Shown here piece by piece: positions 45,073-57,148 of a stretch of 64,000 bases of DNA. Below the pieces are notes generated by a model. That model was not told the DNA's origin. It made no database searches and saw only the letters and a program-made list of their open reading frames with translations. Every line of letters starts with the position of its first letter. Position 1 is the first letter of the stretch. The position numbers and the translations under genes are program-made. Source of the stretch: Tetragonia tetragonoides (lineage: Eukaryota; Streptophyta; Magnoliopsida; Caryophyllales; Aizoaceae); NCBI GenBank assembly GCA_038025085.1, contig CM076151.1:8499001-8563000 (forward strand), in the 5' to 3' direction.

Positions 45073-45587
45073 GCAGGGCCGGCTAAGAGCGACCGCTCAG
45101 GGCCCCCCAATTATAAGGGCCCCACAATCAGAAAAATCTATGCTACTCAATTGTGTGTTGTTTAGTCTGTGGGAGAAAGTGTGTGGGCGGTGGGCCTAAG
45201 TAGGTAACTAGCCAATTTGTGATAATTTGCTACTTTTGGCCTGAAGGGTATTTGTTTTATTTTGAGACTTAATTCTAACTTCCAAGGCATTATTGTTGTC
45301 TGTATTGCATACACAAGTTAGAACTATCAATCTGGTTTTGGTACAATCTACAAAGGATTAAGCTAATGTGATGCCTTTATAATTTAAATCCAAATTACTA
45401 ACTGACTGCCATTCGTATGAGATCTTAATTAGAAGTTTTTGATAAGTTTTTTTTTCTAAATAAGATCTAACTTTAAGTTCACTAATGGAAGTATAAGTTT
45501 TTTGTGCATTTTCTAAATTTTTTAGGAGAGAAGGGCCCAATTTTTATTTTTCGCACAGGGCCTCCAAAATGCTTGAGACGGCCCTGC
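45073..45587. mobile_element. TIR element, hAT-like (no clear target duplication)
   Basis: Left end gtgcagggccggctaagagcgaccgctcagggcccccc and right end, reversed, tgcagggccgtctcaagcattttggaggccctgtgcg form imperfect inverted repeats over about 35 bp around 500 bp of AT-rich, non-coding DNA. The CAGGGCCG start resembles some plant hAT non-autonomous elements. I find no matching flanking duplication. Confidence 0.65.
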
Positions 45588-45852
45588 ATGCATGCAGATA
45601 AATTTTCATAAGCTATTACATACCCCATGCATTTTAGCAGCTTGACAAATGTTGTAGGTTATACAGTATGATTTCCTGCACCTCATTGGTGCAAATAAAT
45701 AAAAAATTTGAAGAATTAATATAAAAATTGTTGATAAGAAATTTATAAAATTGTTCACATGACTAAGCTGGAATAGAAAGGTCTAAGGAGCTTTTAGCAG
45801 ATTATATGTTCCTTTTTCTTTTTTTAAGGAAAACAAATATTTGATTCAGCAA

Positions 45853-45995
45853 GTCGTGTGTGAGACCAACTTGCAGAAAATTGGCATTGCTATTTAGAAA
45901 TATAGGGGTCACTTATAGTGAGCAGTGACTCTTATTTCATTGAAAAGTGACCATCGTCTCACCAAAAGTTAAAAAAAGACCGTCTTATTGATAAA
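45853..45995. repeat. Dispersed repeat family, copy 2
   Basis: Contains gtgtgagaccaacttgcagaaa…ctatttagaaatataggggtcacttatagtgagcagtgactcttatttcattgaaaagtgaccatcgtctcac…aagaccgtctta. The ends gtgtgagacc and aagaccgtctta suggest a small transposon. The family matches 29.35 kb and 57.84 kb. Confidence 0.6.
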
Positions 45996-46449
45996 CCTAT
46001 GATCTGCTAATTGTTGGATAGTATGGGTAGTATCATTAGCAAAGACAGAAAACAAAGCTCTACCATGGTTGTTAAACTCTTAAACCATTGCCTTAAAAAA
46101 CAAAATTTCGCCTCCATCACGGTGCAAATCGACTAAATGGTGGTTCGCTTCCCAAGGTTAGCACAACGTCCCTTTACATTACTTCCATAGCTCCATGAGT
46201 ACATCACTAAATTACTTACAGAGAGTTGCTGAAACTGAAAGTCCAACAGTTTCTTCAATCATAAGAGTCTCAATGCTAACTAAAAGTGTTACATTATGTG
46301 CCCTAGCTTGAAATGTGAACATATACTCAACACAGACACATGTACAAACAGTTTATGAAACTTCCAAGGACAACAGGAACATCAAACACAGTGAGAGTGT
46401 GAGACCAACAACAAGACTAGCACCAGAAAAGATCAAATTTATACCAACA

Positions 46450-48176
46450 CTATTTTCTGAAAAATTTCAGTGTAACAATGTTATGATTCTCACTCACTAA
46501 CTCAAAGGTGATCACCTCCCCTGCCTTTAAATTGTTCTCTTGAATGAATTTCTTCCATCCAGCTCCATTCAGACACTCAACCCACTTCCGTCTTTTCGAG
46601 CGGTAGCATGATAAATGCCATTCTCTTCCATCATCCGCTTGTAACTTGACGGATTTTTTCTTCCTGTTGCTTAAGTACTTCTTCGCAAAGCTGCTGACAA
46701 CATACTAGCAGATTTACATGCATAGTATTAGTGTATAATAATGTCCATATGAAATTTTGAAATGAACTAAAGTCACTTGACACTCACCACATAATTCCTC
46801 CTGAAGTTACATTCTTGCAATACACAAGTAAAGGAAGGCTTTTCACATTTGGTCTCAGACATGCCAAGATGTTGAGTTGCCTCTTCATCTTCACCTTCCT
46901 CTTCCTTCATTTGAATTTTATCCTCTAATTTCCTGCCATGGTTGTGAAGATCGAGTGGGTACTCAATCTCGTAACAAGATAAGTCGTATATATAAACTCT
47001 GAAATTATGGTTCCCTTTGTACTCAAAAACAAGGAAATACCCATATCTTATAGAATTCTGCTTCATAAATTCCTCCCACCCTTGAGTGAAGTAAATCTGA
47101 TTGTCATCACTTTTGCTAATTGTTACCTTCCAGGCATGGCCTGTAGGCAGTCTGAGTGTAGCAACGGTTTCGGATTCGCAGTTGTATCCCCTTGCAAATT
47201 TCTTTGGTATCCTCTGCACCCCAACCACAAACACATTTGCCAAACAGTTGCAATTAAAAGGAATTTGCACATTTCCAAGGCACTTACAACAACAATAGTA
47301 TTGGCAGTATATATCCCGCCTAAGGCGGGGTCTAGGGAGGTCCACATGTACGCAACCTTACCCCTAACTAGTCGCCTAGTAGAGAGACGGTTTCCGAAAG
47401 ACCCACAAGTTCTTTTTTGAAAAACATGATATGCACATTTCCAAGGTCTTTTAATTAATTTCATTCACAACCTGCTAATAATATGGACTGTAAACTCTTC
47501 AAAGACAACTAACAAAGCATTTTTTGAAGGTACTAGCTAGCAAAACTAAACATGCAATCACCTTCTACAATCTTCAACATGCAACTTTAATTGATATGTT
47601 CTCCAACACAATGTTCAGTTTAGTCTTTTTCTGTAACACATGAGTTTACACACTTAATTGCAGATAATTAAGGGTTTTGGAAATTATTAGAGAAACTTCA
47701 ATTTATCAAACAATCCACTTATATTTCAAATTCACTATGATATGCTAGCAACTTATGTTACTGCAACCCATAAAAAAAAAACAAACATAATTCATCAATT
47801 AGAAACTCAGAGCAAGCATGCAATTCAATTGAGTCATTCCACATAAAATTTTCAACCTTGTTTTTGATCTTTTAGTATGAACTTGACCAAGAAATGGGGG
47901 AAAATTAAACAAAATCTACTAAATTATTTCTGTATAATAAGAGCAAGTAAAATGTTGAAAGAAAGAGCAAGTAAAATAATGTTGAAACTCCATAAGAAAA
48001 TAAGAGCAAGTAAAATGTTGAAAGAGATAGAATACCAGCTTATTCTGTTGAAGAACAATTTGAAGGATGATCTTGACGAATCTGGATGGGCCTGAGCCTG
48101 ATGTTAGCTTTCTCTCTCCTCGATCAGGCTTGGCCTTGGGAGGTCGCCCTCTGCCTCTCTTCACTGGCTCCATCAC
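46450..48176 (-). CDS. REM/B3 protein with AT-hook N-terminus (gene 7)
   Basis: Exons 48176-48036, 47213-46788 and 46704-46450 give 273 codons. The N-terminus MMEPVKRGRGRPPKAKP contains a canonical AT-hook core (KRGRGRPPK). First B3: SRFVKIILQIVLQQNKL | RIPKKFARGYNCESETVATLRLPTGHAWKVTISKSDDNQIYFTQGWEEFMKQNSIRYGYFLVFEYKG. Acidic linker. Second B3: KPSFTCVLQECNFRRNYV | YVVSSFAKKYLSNRKKKSVKL…GAGWKKFIQENNLKAGEVITFEL. Closest to gene 6. A 151-bp retroposon sits in intron 1. Confidence 0.86.
47281..47431. mobile_element. SINE-like retroposon with 15-bp target duplication
   Basis: Contains cccgcctaaggcggggtctagggagg…tgtacgcaaccttacccct…gagagacggtttccgaaagaccc, a motif set common in plant SINEs. Perfect direct repeats tgcacatttccaagg flank it (47266-47280 and 47432-47446). 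It lies in intron 1 of REM gene 7. Orientation is not certain. Confidence 0.82.
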
Positions 48177-48892
48177 TCCATCTTCTGTTTACTCTGTTAG
48201 TACTAACTTAGTACTGTTGGCCTGTTGGGTCTTTTTCTCACCCACCATTTTTTTTTTCTTTATTTTACTGTTTAGACTTTGGCAGTGTAGTAAACAAGAA
48301 AACCAGGAGTAACTACAAGTGACAAATGTTGGATTCTTTCTTCATGCATCATTTGTGCAAACAGGAGTATAGTCCCCTCAAAAGAAGTAGTTAAGGTATA
48401 GAGAAAATATTATTTTTTTTTTGTTTCACAACGAAGATTATTCACAGTCTACCGTAGTGACTATTTTTCCGATTTGGCTTATAGGCATGTTTTTTTTTTT
48501 TAATTACCTCATTTCAGGTATTTACACCTTACATCAACACCCCAGAGGCTCTACCGAGGGCTAATTGTATCTTTATATGCAAACTTACCCTTATGAAAAA
48601 CAAACATGCAGTATTTAATAACCATTGATCCGAGTTAAACTAAAACAATAATTTACTATTAAGCTTTTGCTATAAAATTAAATCTTCAACAAGTGAAACT
48701 TTTGAATTGATATCTCTACTAACATTAGCTCAATGCTAATTTAGATTATATAATGTGCTCATACTTGAATGTGAACACATACTTAAACAGATTACAGTTA
48801 TGAAACTTCAAAGACAACAGAAACAACAAACAAAATAAGAGTGTGAGACCAATTAGCCTAGCTCAGAAAAGATCACAAATCATAAACCAATC
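48177..48892. other. Intergenic, 5' flank of REM gene 7
   Basis: No gene seen. AT-rich with several T runs. The part near 48765-48890 resembles the 3' flank of gene 7 (about 46300-46440), as expected for the tail of another duplicated REM copy. Confidence 0.4.
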
Positions 48893-48997
48893 TTATTTTC
48901 TGAAGAATTTCAGCGTAACTTCGTTAAGATTCTCACCCACCAACTCAAAGGTAATCACCTGATTCACCTCCCCTATCTCCAAATTGTTCTGTTCTAA
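48893..48997 (-). pseudogene. 3' remnant of a REM/B3 gene
   Basis: The minus strand reads EQNNLEIGEVNQVITFELVGENLNEVTLKFFRK and a stop, matching the last 35 residues of gene 7 with a small insertion. Nothing upstream of it is recognisable; the similarity ends at about 48998, just before the satellite block. It marks where an extra REM copy was cut off. Confidence 0.85.
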
Positions 48998-49119
48998 ATT
49001 AACAAATTGTAGCTATTTAATTTAATTTTAATTAAACAAATACGATGAAAAATAGAAAAAAAAAATCAAAAAAATTGGAAATCACTTCAAAAAAATTGGA
49101 AAATTTATAAGAGCTCAAT

Positions 49120-50460
49120 ATAATAGTAGAGAAGGTTTGGGGGTATGTTTGGCCATACTGAGGTGGTCTGTAGCCATGCTCGGTACCCAAAAACTGTGGA
49201 TTAGCCTCCGATATCCAGTAAGAGGCCCTTCAAGCCTACCAAGGACCCGATAACCTACACCGAGGGGCTCCTATGTCCCATAGAGGTGTCCTGTGCGACG
49301 TGGTGCAAAAATATCCACCCTCATTCCGGGGCCTCCCGGAAGCTCAAAACATGGATTATATAGCCTTTGTTTTCAGCTTCCCGGGGGCTCGGGTGTCATT
49401 TTTGCCCAAACTTTTGCGGGGGGTCTATCATGACCCTAGAGGACCCTCGGTGCCCGGCAGGATCATCTGAATCCCCGAACTTCGATATTACCCATGTTTG
49501 ATGTTCCAACTCTTACACAAATGTCGCGTACGTAAACCGTCCTTCCAAGTCTATCAGGGACCGAATAAGTGACCCCAAGGGTCTCCCATGTCCCCTAGGG
49601 TTGTCCCGTGCGATGTGGTGCGAAAATATCCATCTTTATTCCGGGGCCTCCCAGAAGCCCAAAAAACGTTGATTATATCCTTCGTTTTCGGCTTCCCAGG
49701 ACTCAGGTGTCATTTTTGCCCAATCTTTTCCGGGGGGTCTATAATGACTCTAGAGGACGCTCGGTGCCCTGAGAGGGTCATACGGATCCCTGAAATTTGA
49801 TATCACCCATGCCTTTGGTGTTCCAACTCTTACACCAATGTCATGTAAAACGCCCTTCCAAGCCTATCGAGGACCAGATAAACGACCTCGAGGGCCTTCC
49901 ATGTCCCTTAGGGATGTTCCGTGGGATGTGGTGCGAAAATATCGACCTTCGTTTCAGAGCTTCCGGGAAGCCCAAAAAACGTGGATTATAGCTTTCATTT
50001 TCGGCTTTCGAGGGCCCAGTGTCATTTTTGCCCAAACTTTTTCGGGGGGTTTATCATGGCCCTAATAGACCCTTGGTGTCCCCGGAAGGGTCATTCAGAT
50101 CCCCGAACTTCGATATCACCCATGGCTTCGATGTTCCGGCCCTTACATTAGTGTCCTGTAAAAGCGCCCGTACAAGCCTATCATGTACTCGATAATGGTC
50201 CCCGGGGGCCTCTTATGTTCTCTAAAGGTGTCCCGTGCAATTTGGTGCAAAAATATCCACCTTTGTTTCGGGGCCTCCCGGAAGCCCAAAAACCGTGGAT
50301 TATAGCCTTTGATTTTCGGCTTTCCGGTGCCCGGTTTCCGTTTTTGCCCAAACTTTTCTGGGAGGTCTATCATCACCCTAGAGCACCTTCGGTACCACGG
50401 GATAGTCATTCGGGTGCCCGAACTCCGATTTCACCAATGGGACTTGGGACATGGGAAACG
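49120..50460. repeat. ~314-bp satellite, four monomers
   Basis: Tandem monomers are recognised by the motif atgtcccntagrggtgtcccgtgc…gtggtgc at 49273, 49588, 49901 and 50215 (periods 315, 313, 314). Further shared blocks are ccggggcctcccggaagc, tcatttttgcccaaactttt and ggggggtctatcatgaccct. Monomers differ by roughly 10-20 percent. Open frames here are shared by the repeat and are not genes. GC is higher than in the flanks. Confidence 0.92.
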
Positions 50461-50730
50461 GGCGCTGGGACATGGGATATGGGCCACCTAGATTTTAATT
50501 AAAATTTTGATGTAATTAGTTCATTTCGATCCGTTGTCTACTACGATAATCTTTGGTAGAAGAACTTTATAACAAAATATTCTCAAGTTTGTTAATAAAA
50601 GGTTAATAATCGTTTCCTAGAAGTCGGTCAAATATAAATCTAAATTTACAGTATAACTTATCATAAGTTTACAAGGCCGACCAAGGCAATTCATTGAGCA
50701 TCGAGCCAACCTCACTTCGATCTATCATCT

Positions 50731-51110
50731 TAGGGTGTAATTGAGCCGACTCGAGCCTGAGTCAGTTAACTTCGTTTGTTTTAACTTGGCTCGAGCTCAG
50801 CTCGTGACTTGATTCGACCCAGTTTAGCTCGGCTCAAATTCAAACTTGCCATTACAAGCGTTAAAAAAATAGATCGGTTTAAAACATTTGCAATGATTTC
50901 GACTACAAGGGATATTTATAACTTATAAAATGAGAAAACCGTTAAAAATATATGAAATTCTATTTATATTTAATGGTATTATTCAATTTAAAATAGAGGA
51001 AAAAATCAAATCAACCAAACCAAGAGAGTCGAGCCGTAGTAGGCTCGGGCTCAGCTTTAATCGGACTGCACTCAAAAACTCACCGAATCGCCTCAATCAG
51101 TTACACCCTA
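50731..51110. mobile_element. TIR element with GCTCGAGCTC-rich body
   Basis: Left tagggtgtaattgagccga and right, reversed, tagggtgtaactgattgagg form inverted ends of about 20 bp with mismatches. The body has gactcgagcctgagtcag…gctcgagctcagctcg low-complexity near one end and gtaggctcgggctcag near the other, as in many plant hAT-derived non-autonomous elements. I find no target duplication. Confidence 0.65.
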
Positions 51111-51359
51111 GGACCTAGGTCATCCAGGTGGCACGATTAAGCAACATCCCTTCCCTAGTCCATTGATCAACAAGTGATGGTTCATGGAGTCTCATGGTCA
51201 CTAAAGGGTTAAAGAAAAAAAATTCCATAAAAAAAAGGAAAGAAAAACAAAAAGGAAAGGAAATATAAAACAGGAAAAAACGAAAAGAAAGGAAAAAGAA
51301 AAGCCGCCTCTAATGAGAAAAATAAAGGATTCCGGGGGGCTAAAAGAGCGGAATAAATT

Positions 51360-51404
51360 ACCACCTTATGTTTCGCCGGAGAAGACACTCTTCTGCTTCT
51401 GGTA

Positions 51405-51456
<52 letters not shown>

Positions 51457-51897
51457 CTCTCTCTTACCAAACAAAACCCTCTTTTTAAATTTCCTATTTT
51501 TATTATCGGCCCTTATCTTTTTCAATTGATACTCCCAATTTGCAGATCTAGGGTTTTACGGTGCAAACCCTAGATCCAATTTCGAGCCGTATCTCGTGTC
51601 AAATTAACTGACCCTTGGAAAATCAGTTATTTCTTATCAAACTAAGAAGCGATTACTTGTGAATTACAAATTTAATACAAGTATAACAATTGGACTCAAG
51701 GGATTTGCTGGTTGATAGGCTTAATAGCATAGAAGGTTGAATTAGGGCTTGCTTAGCTGAATTTGGTTGCTGCTTTGTATTGTGTTTTGTTTAAAGTATG
51801 TGCTTATTGATTTGTTTATACTGTGCAGCTTATACGTTGATTTGCTGGGCCTCCTGTCTTTAAACTGTGATTTTGTTCTTTGCAAAGGCATATATAC
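51360..51897 (+). promoter_or_regulatory. Likely 5' leader of eIF3j with a (CT)n-bearing intron
   Basis: Sequence ccggagaagacactcttctgcttctg is followed by gtacgttct and a (CT)n run at about 51409-51450. This looks like a non-coding first exon and the start of a leader intron that could end at ttctttgcaaag (51888) or an earlier acceptor. The arrangement is inferred only from splice consensus. Confidence 0.4.
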
Positions 51898-54800
51898 ATG
51901 GAGGACTGGGGTAAATTTTCGATCTTTTTTGTTATTCTCCTTCGAATTCGATTGTATATACACTTTCGTTCTGGGCTGTATGCTGCAGACAGTGCTTTTA
52001 AGTTATCTCAAGAACTATCAATATAAGAAATTGAGTGATTTAATTACATGCTCCTTATGACCTTATCTTGGAAGGTTGTAAGGATTACTGAAAATTGCAA
52101 ACTAGAACAATTATTTAGCAGAGCATCTTTATTCCATTTTGATAATACCTTGTGGCATGACTTGACTTTAACTTCATTGTCATAATTCTATGATTTTGAT
52201 TCTGTCCAACTGTAGTAATCTTTGTTCGTTTGTTAAATAGAACAAAGTTTAAATCTTTTAGCGTGATGAAAGTTATATAACTTCTGATGTCAAATTTCAG
52301 AAAGTATAGTATTAGTATTAAACTTTATAAGGGAAATACTGGAATATTCTAAGTGATTCCCATAACAAGATCAAAACTTTATTATTCTCGACTTGTAAGA
52401 ATGGGAATCCAACCCAAGTATGACATCCACAAACTTAAATTTAAGCAGTGATTTGTGTTTAAATAAAATTCAGAAATTATGGCAAAGATGATGGCATTAA
52501 TTGGTACATCAGTACATTAAATTGTTTCGTAATGGCTGGGTTGGGTTAGAACTAAGAAGTAAAGGAGGGATGGAAGGGTCAGGTGTTTCTCATGTTGCCT
52601 TAAGTCTCTTCACCTTTTCTTTTGCTTTAGTGTAATGGACTCTTCTTCCCACCCCTTCTTTATATAAGAAGGCTGAGATAATTTGATCATGTTATGAGGA
52701 CAAATGTGATGCTCTGTAGAGAGGTGTGATAGAATCATATTAATGGAGTCTAACAGAGGTAGAGGAAGGCCTGAACTTGTGGCAGGTGATTAGGCATAAT
52801 TTTGCTCATCATTTGGAATGACGATGGACAGGATATTGTGGCGTTCTAGGATTAGTGTTGTAGGATCTGCATAGGCATCCTTTAATACAACCACTTTACA
52901 ATTTCACAGTGTAAATCGTACAACCTTTTTTTTAGTTCTATTAGGTTGTGTCTTTTTCGCCTTTCCTTTCTAAGGTCTAGTTTTGGTATTAGCTAACTTA
53001 TGCGTTAAAACTTGCCTGAGGCTAGGAATTTTAAAGCTTGTTTCTTATTTTATGAAGATTGAAACTCTTTTGTGTTTTTTTTTTATGTGGTGTCTTTATG
53101 TTATGCTATTAGCTTATTATAGTTCAATGTCTTCTTATTCAGAGGATGAGCCGGCGCCCGCAATTTTAAAGAAGGTTCAGCCTAAAAGTAATTGGGATGA
53201 TGAAGATGTTGATGATGATGATGTGAAGGAATCGTGGGAAGATGACGAGGAGCCTGCACCGGTATGGTTTTGAACATGTTATTACTTTCTAATGCCGAAC
53301 ATGATGTCCTATTCTTTTTTGGGCCAAACCTGAACTGTGCTTGGCTTAAAAAATGTTAATATGTTTTGTGAGTTTTTGTCCATAGGTTTTTGTAAGTTGC
53401 TGGCTTCATTTTTTTAATGCGGGAATTTAATATCTGACTTTAGATTTGTAAATTGTGGCACATTTAGTCATTTTATGTCCATGCATGTCGTTTGATAATA
53501 TTTTACAATATTTTGCAGTATTCTACTCTAAATGTCAAATATCATTAGGCAACGTATTTTTGTGCCCTTCAGCTATGAAATGAATTATTAAATAGAGTCA
53601 TCAAGTTGTACTCATGCTTCTGTTTCCTTTTTTCTGCATAACGATGTTTTTAGGCACCTGCTCCGGCTCCTGAGAAGCCTGCCAAGAAAGCTGGAACAAA
53701 AGAAGCTGATAAAAAAGGTAAAAAAGTGGAAGTAGCATCTGAAACTCCACTGGATCCAGTGGCAGAGAAGCTTCGGCAGCAAAGGTTAGTCTTGCAATCA
53801 TACATGAAGTTCTAATGTGTCAAGAACGCACTAGTGATATCAAACTAGTCTTTTGCTTGTAGACTATATGCTCTCTTTGAAGCATTTGTAGTTCTGTTAT
53901 TCACTTTTAAGGATGTTCAATATCTGCTACATTCTTAAACATCCCTTTAATGAAAAAACAACAAATCCAGAGTAAGTGTTGGTCAATATTTCCTACTTAT
54001 CATTAGTACTTTAGGTTTAAATTAGGGTTACGAAGTCCCAAGGACTTACTGCTTGGACTCAAAGGTATGCTGTCAGTATATGAATTCTGTTTGCTGTATG
54101 AACTTGTCCATTGTTGCTCATAAACTACTGAATATGTTGCTCAGTCTAAAGACGGGTGGTTTTTCATTCAGAAAATAGAGCTCCCAATTGGTGTATGTTC
54201 TTATATGTCAATAAAGATTGTGATAAATATGCCTTCAAGCCTATGCCTTAGTTTTAGGTTTTTGTTGGGAACACTGCCACTTTTCTCTTTTTTTTTCGGT
54301 AAGAAGCTCAGCCCATTGCGGATTGGACCGGACCAGTTGGTTAAAGGGAAAGTGTGCCCAATCCTTCCCACTCTGCCCCCATTCCAAACCAGCTGGGCGA
54401 AGGCCTAATTGTTGCCACTTCGGATATTTCTATCCACCAAAACAAAATATATGAGTACCAAGGCATGATCTTGGGACCTCAAAGCTGGAAGGTGGCTTGA
54501 TAACCGGGGAGGCACTTGGCTTTTTGTTTGGAATATTTCCACTTATCCACTATGATTTGTTGACTTATTGCTGCAAAATCAATTTTGCCTCTATGAAATA
54601 GAGGAAGAGGTAATAGATTGGGGTAAGTGGATGTGCAAAACTTAATTATTGACGTGAAATGACATAAAAAAGCTGGTAAACATTCCACCAGCAGGGCCCA
54701 TTACTCTTCAGAGAGACAGAGAGAGAGGTTTGGGAGCAAGGTCGGGATGGAGGTTGTTAAGTTTCTTCTATGATGTTTGCTCTTATTTATGCATGTGTAT

Positions 54801-56457
54801 CATATTTGTGGATACTTATAGTTAAAACCATGGGTTTCATACAAAATGGTCTCCCTGGTTTTTGATTGTCACTCTCCTCTTCTACTTCTGTCTCTCGGTA
54901 GTTCATAGCATCTGAGTAAAAAAATTATTTTTGATTGGAGACTACAAAATATTTTGGCTCTGTTGCAGCTAAGATTGTGATTTTGTTAGGCTTTTATTGG
55001 TGATTATTGTTGCATCTAGCTCAATATATATTCTGGCTTGCAGGCTTGTGGAGGAGGCAGATTACAAGTCCACCACAGAGCTGTTTGGTAAAAAGGGTGA
55101 TGACAAGAACCTTGAGACATTCATACCTAAATCTGAAAGCGACTTTGTGGAATATGCTGAACTTATTTCTCATAAACTTCGGCCGTATGAGGTGTGTAGA
55201 CACGGGATCCCCCTCCCTGACCTTTTTATATTTATTCTTTGGGTTTTTACTGATGGTCCGGCTGAAGCCAAAATCACCATTGATCGTTATCTCAATGTAG
55301 AAAAGTTACCACTATATTGGGTTACTGAAGGCAGTGATGCAGCTATCAATGGCTTCTTTGAAAGCTTCAGATGCAAAGGAAGTTGCCTCTTCGGTTACGG
55401 CAATTGCAAATGAAAAGCTTAAGGCAGAGAAGGAAGCCAATGCTGGTAAAAAGAAAACAGGTATGCGTCAGTACAAGTGCTGGTCTAATTTAAATTGTTG
55501 CTTGTTGCTCGAACATTTACTTGTTAATGAGCTTGCATAAGTGAAATGAAAACTTAAATAATAAAATGAATCTAGACAGTGATGGATACATCTGTGAGTA
55601 TCATTCTGAGTAGTACATGGCCTTCGATGGCTAGATGAACATTTAGTGATGGATGCTTGAATAGATCCACCAAAGTTATAGGATCTTAACTTTCGAGTCT
55701 GTTTTAATTTTTTGATGGTATTCCTGTTAAAAAGAGTGATGAATGCAGTGCTGGCGACGAACTTGCCCTAAGTTTTGAAGTCACTAGGTGTTTGAAAGAG
55801 CTGTTGCCCATCGTATTTCTGATTAGTTTGAAGCCAAGAAATTATCAAATTAGCTGTCTTCTTTTTCTAAGATCGTGATTTACCTTTTATTTTTACCGTA
55901 CTGTCCTTGATTTGTTTTGTAAATGCATATATGCTTCTTTCTGTACATCCTCATGTTTTTTAGATGAAATGTCTTATCCTGTAGCAGAACCGTACTGAAA
56001 GTCTGAAACCAATGCTAGTAGTTGCTGCATATTGCAGTTTGGACAATTGTACTAGAGTGTGATAATTGTTCACCTAAGTTGAAGACATGCCTAGATGTCT
56101 AATGAACATAGCTTCAAACATTCATTGTCCTTGGTAGTATGGACCTTTAGAATGGCAAAAGATCATAGTTCTTATTGTTGTTTCTAGATATTGTGGTGAT
56201 TGTGTTGTGCTTTATGTCATTGAGAGTCGTTTGCCTTCCGTCTTCCTGGGTAGGAAATGGAATGAGCATGTAACTACTAGCCTTTGCAGTTGCAGGTGCC
56301 TTTTTGTGGATTTATTATTTATGTTTTACTTATGTTTTTTTTTTTCTTTTCTTTTCTGGTTGCAGCTGTAAAGAAGAAACAGCTTCATGTTGGTAAGCCC
56401 GACGAGGATGTAGGCCTTGGTACCTATGACGACATGGATGACTATGATTTTATGTGA
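51898..56457 (+). CDS. Translation initiation factor eIF3 subunit J
   Basis: Six exons close into 220 codons: 51898-51910 (MEDW), 53143-53261, 53654-53784, 55044-55191, 55301-55460 and 56366-56457. The protein reads MEDWEDEPAPAILKKVQPKSNWDDEDVDDDDVKESWEDDEEPAP, a Pro/Ala/Lys linker, then PLDPVAEKLRQQRLVEEADYKSTTELFGKK…TFIPKSESDFVEYAELISHKLRPYEKSYHYIGLLKAVMQLSMASLKASDAKEVASSVTAIANEKLKAEKEA and ends DDMDDYDFM. This is eIF3j throughout, of the usual plant length. eIF3j binds the 40S decoding centre and assists eIF3 and start-site selection. Only 13 coding bases are in the first exon, with 1.2 kb of intron behind it. Confidence 0.95.
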
Positions 56458-57050
56458 ACACATCGACTTATTCACACCAGAACAGACATCTGGTTTAACG
56501 TTATGAGAAAGAAAGGATCCGTTTCCCGTCTCTGCAAGCCCCTTGGGGTATAATTTTTGTTCATGGCTGGGTAGGAGACAGGATTTAGAACAGGGTCGCA
56601 TACATTTGCGCCAGTTAAGTTTAGTTGGTGTCTAGTCTACCATTGAAAAGTAAATTTTTGTATGCCTGGACTCTTTCTTACAGAATTCTGAGTTTTTTGA
56701 GATTGCATTGGGAGTCACCATTTGACAGATTTTGAGAAGTTGATTGGAAATATTTATAAATTTTTCGACATTTCTAGATTTGATTGAGCTTAAGCTCAGA
56801 ATGATATAAGCTGGTTATTATCTGTGCGCCATAACAGGATCATAAATTCATTGGAGTAATTGTTATTGCACTTGTTTTTTCCACTGACTTATTAGATTGA
56901 AATATACGGATGTGGGTTGTGTTTATTGGTGTTCGTGAAAAGATTTACTGATCGAGAGTGTTCAATCTATAGATTCTATACCGAAGCTGATTAATAGACA
57001 ACTTGAAAAGAAATTTAACACTAACCCAATCTGCATTTTATCAGCCTGTT
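56458..57050. other. 3' flank of eIF3j
   Basis: No gene seen. The eIF3j 3' UTR probably extends to about 56660 (gtaaatttttgtatgcc). Confidence 0.4.
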
Positions 57051-57062
57051 AAAAGTTCAGGA

Positions 57063-57148
57063 GCCCCTTCGGGGACATCTGATAAAATTGAAACGATACA
57101 GAGAAGACTAGCATGGCCCCTGCGCAAGAATGACACGCACAAATCGAG
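57063..57148 (+). pseudogene. Retroposed U6 snRNA copy
   Basis: The sequence gccccttcggggacatctgataaaattg…cgatacagagaaga-tagcatggcccctgcgcaa…tgacacgcacaaatcgaga matches plant U6 snRNA with a few substitutions. It lacks the 3' end and has no USE or properly placed TATA box. It is bounded by perfect 12-bp direct repeats aaaagttcagga (57051-57062 and 57149-57160), the mark of LINE-type retroposition. It is therefore a dead copy and not a U6 gene. Confidence 0.9.

Noticed and set aside
49273..50502. Several plus-strand frames of 60-95 codons
   Set aside because: They repeat with the ~314-bp satellite period and have no independent support.
54286..54545. Possible SINE in eIF3j intron 3
   Set aside because: Some tRNA-like words are seen (ggacctcaaagctgg, ataaccgggg) but no ordered boxes, tail or duplication could be shown.
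57063..57148. Functional U6 snRNA gene
   Set aside because: No USE/TATA at the required spacing, 3' end missing, and flanked by target-site duplications.
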